Shown: positions 6,637 through 7,307 of the stretch, in pieces
Layout of the letters: the number at the start of each line of letters is the position of its first letter
Numbering within the stretch: position 1 is the first letter of the stretch
Assembly: GCA_021295675.1 (NCBI GenBank)
Contig: JAGWBY010000042.1
Coordinates: 1-7,307, forward strand
Reading direction: 5' to 3'
DNA: 7,307 bases
From: Candidatus Latescibacterota bacterium
GTDB taxonomy: Bacteria > Latescibacterota > UBA2968 > UBA8231
Position numbers and translations under genes: made by a program
Notes under the pieces: generated by a model
The model's database searches: none
Told to the model about the DNA's origin: nothing
What the model saw: the letters and a program-made list of their open reading frames with translations, nothing else

Positions 6637-6715
6637 GATGCTTCGACTCCGCTCCGCTTGGCTCAGCATGACAAGGAAGCACCAGCCACTGTCATGCTGA
6701 GCCAAGCGAAGCATC
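6637..6715. repeat. Long imperfect palindrome, REP/MITE-like intergenic element
   Basis: The outer arms 6637-6645 (GATGCTTCG) and 6707-6715 (CGAAGCATC) pair over 9 bp. The inner arms 6657-6673 (CTTGGCTCAGCATGACA) and 6690-6706 pair perfectly over 17 bp around a 16-base loop (6674-6689). The left arm holds 11 unpaired bases, 6646-6656, with no partner in the right arm. Similarity between the arms may continue weakly outward (GGTA near 6630-6634 and its complement near 6717-6722). The sequence resembles the dispersed GTCAT(T/G)CTGAG...CGAAG(A/C)ATC palindromes scattered between genes in many bacterial genomes, from memory of that motif rather than a search. Neither strand shows a T-run directly after the stem, so it is not a standard intrinsic terminator, though transcribed RNA would fold into a strong hairpin between the dehydrogenase and trxB. 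Confidence 0.8.
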
Positions 6716-6753
6716 TTCTACCCAAGAAGCCTGCTATGCGCAACGTCCGTTAT

Positions 6754-7307
6754 TTACACGATGCGGCTCAAAAGTTCTCTGCCCTCCAACCCGGCTAGCA
6801 GGTTGCCCACTGACCGCTCGGCCATGGCTTGGCGCGTCTGGTGCGTTGCGCTGCCTAGATGGGGTATGATGACGAGGTTGTCCAGCGCTAGGAGGGGGTG
6901 GTCGCGGGGCAGGGGTTCGGGTTCGGTTACGTCGAGGGCGGCTGCGTAGATCCCGCCGTTTTGCAGGGTTTCTATCAGCGCGTCGTGATCGACGACGCCT
7001 CCGCGCGCGGCGTTGACCAGCACGGCCGACTTTTTCATTAGGCCCAGTTCGCGTTGGCCGATCATGCCCCGCGTCTGATCGGTCAGGGGCATGTTCAGTG
7101 TCACGAAATCTGCCTGTTGGAGCAGTTCGTCCAACTCGACGTAGCGCGCGCCGAGGTCGGCTTCAGCCTTGGGGTTGGGGTTGCGGTTGTGGTACAAGAC
7201 GGTCATGTCGAAGGCCAGCGCGCGGCGTGCTACTTGGTAGCCGATGCTGCCCAGCCCGATGATGCCGAGGACTTGGTGGTGGACTTCTTGTCCCAGCATG
7301 AAACTTG
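6754..7307 (-). CDS. D-2-hydroxyacid dehydrogenase, glyoxylate/hydroxypyruvate reductase type (5' truncated by window edge)
   Basis: The frame ends at TAA (6756-6754) and runs off the right edge. A Met codon at 7297-7299 is internal, since the frame continues upstream as Ser-Phe and family proteins have about 130-150 more residues before this point. What is visible is the NAD(P)-binding domain and the return to the catalytic domain: VLGIIGLGSIG with the GxGxxG loop, VNAARGG holding the catalytic Arg, DVTEPEPLP with the catalytic Glu, and PHLGSAT with the catalytic His. The second Rossmann strand ends in LYHNRNP rather than with an acidic residue, which suggests NADPH preference. Such enzymes reduce glyoxylate, hydroxypyruvate or similar 2-keto acids in the cytoplasm. 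The exact substrate is uncertain. It is upstream of trxB on the same strand, separated by 167 bp containing the palindrome. Confidence 0.88.
   Translation of the reverse strand, partial: SFMLGQEVHHQVLGIIGLGSIGYQVARRALAFDMTVLYHNRNPNPKAEADLGARYVELDELLQQADFVTLNMPLTDQTRGMIGQRELGLMKKSAVLVNAARGGVVDHDALIETLQNGGIYAAALDVTEPEPLPRDHPLLALDNLVIIPHLGSATHQTRQAMAERSVGNLLAGLEGRELLSRIV

Noticed and set aside
6587..6682. N-terminal extension of TrxB by 32 residues
   Set aside because: It would be translated from the palindromic element, has no homologous character, and a proper Shine-Dalgarno points to the ATG at 6586.
6637..6715. Palindrome as a rho-independent terminator
   Set aside because: No run of T follows the stem on either strand, and the loop is long; a repeat element explains it better.
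7297..7299. Met codon as the start of the dehydrogenase
   Set aside because: The frame is open to the window edge and the family needs an N-terminal catalytic half, so this Met is internal.

Overview
This is a GC-rich bacterial window with tightly packed genes. It holds two partial genes at the edges and seven complete genes, and no RNA gene, IS element or CRISPR array that I can see. The gene set suggests an uncultured environmental bacterium: a CYTH protein, a PIG3-type quinone oxidoreductase, a C45 autoproteolytic acyltransferase-like hydrolase and a CehA/McbA-type PHP hydrolase, next to trxB and rsmA. Metagenome lineages rich in such hydrolases, for example Poribacteria-like or Latescibacteria-like groups, would fit. 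That placement is a guess from general knowledge; the window has no phylogenetic marker I can place.

Left region (1-1290). The C-terminal tail of a + strand gene ends at 127. It resembles the end of a beta-class amino DNA methyltransferase. It faces, across 5 bp, a - strand gene (133-774) encoding a small PD-(D/E)xK nuclease. Together they look like a Type II restriction-modification pair with convergent genes. The nuclease gene lies 9 bp downstream of a CYTH-domain gene (784-1290) and is probably co-transcribed with it. The nuclease gene is less GC-rich than its neighbours in sampled rows, which suggests acquisition.

Centre (1388-4884, + strand). A three-gene operon with gaps of 15 and 11 bp encodes an NAD(P)H:quinone oxidoreductase-like enzyme, a C45/penicillin-acyltransferase-fold Ntn hydrolase and a PHP-fold metallohydrolase. 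The second and third genes have clear Shine-Dalgarno sites. The combination looks like a small-molecule amide/ester/carbamate catabolic or detoxification module, but the substrate cannot be read from the sequence.

Right region (4844-7307, - strand). rsmA (16S rRNA dimethyltransferase) overlaps the 3' end of the PHP gene by 41 bp, tail to tail. It sits 3 bp downstream of trxB (thioredoxin reductase), so the two are probably translationally coupled. Upstream of trxB is a 167-bp intergenic stretch with a long imperfect palindrome (6637-6715). Its two arms differ by a near-whole number of degenerate 5-bp units, and it looks like a dispersed REP/MITE-like element. Beyond it lies the 5'-truncated C-terminal domain of a D-2-hydroxyacid dehydrogenase of the glyoxylate/hydroxypyruvate reductase type.
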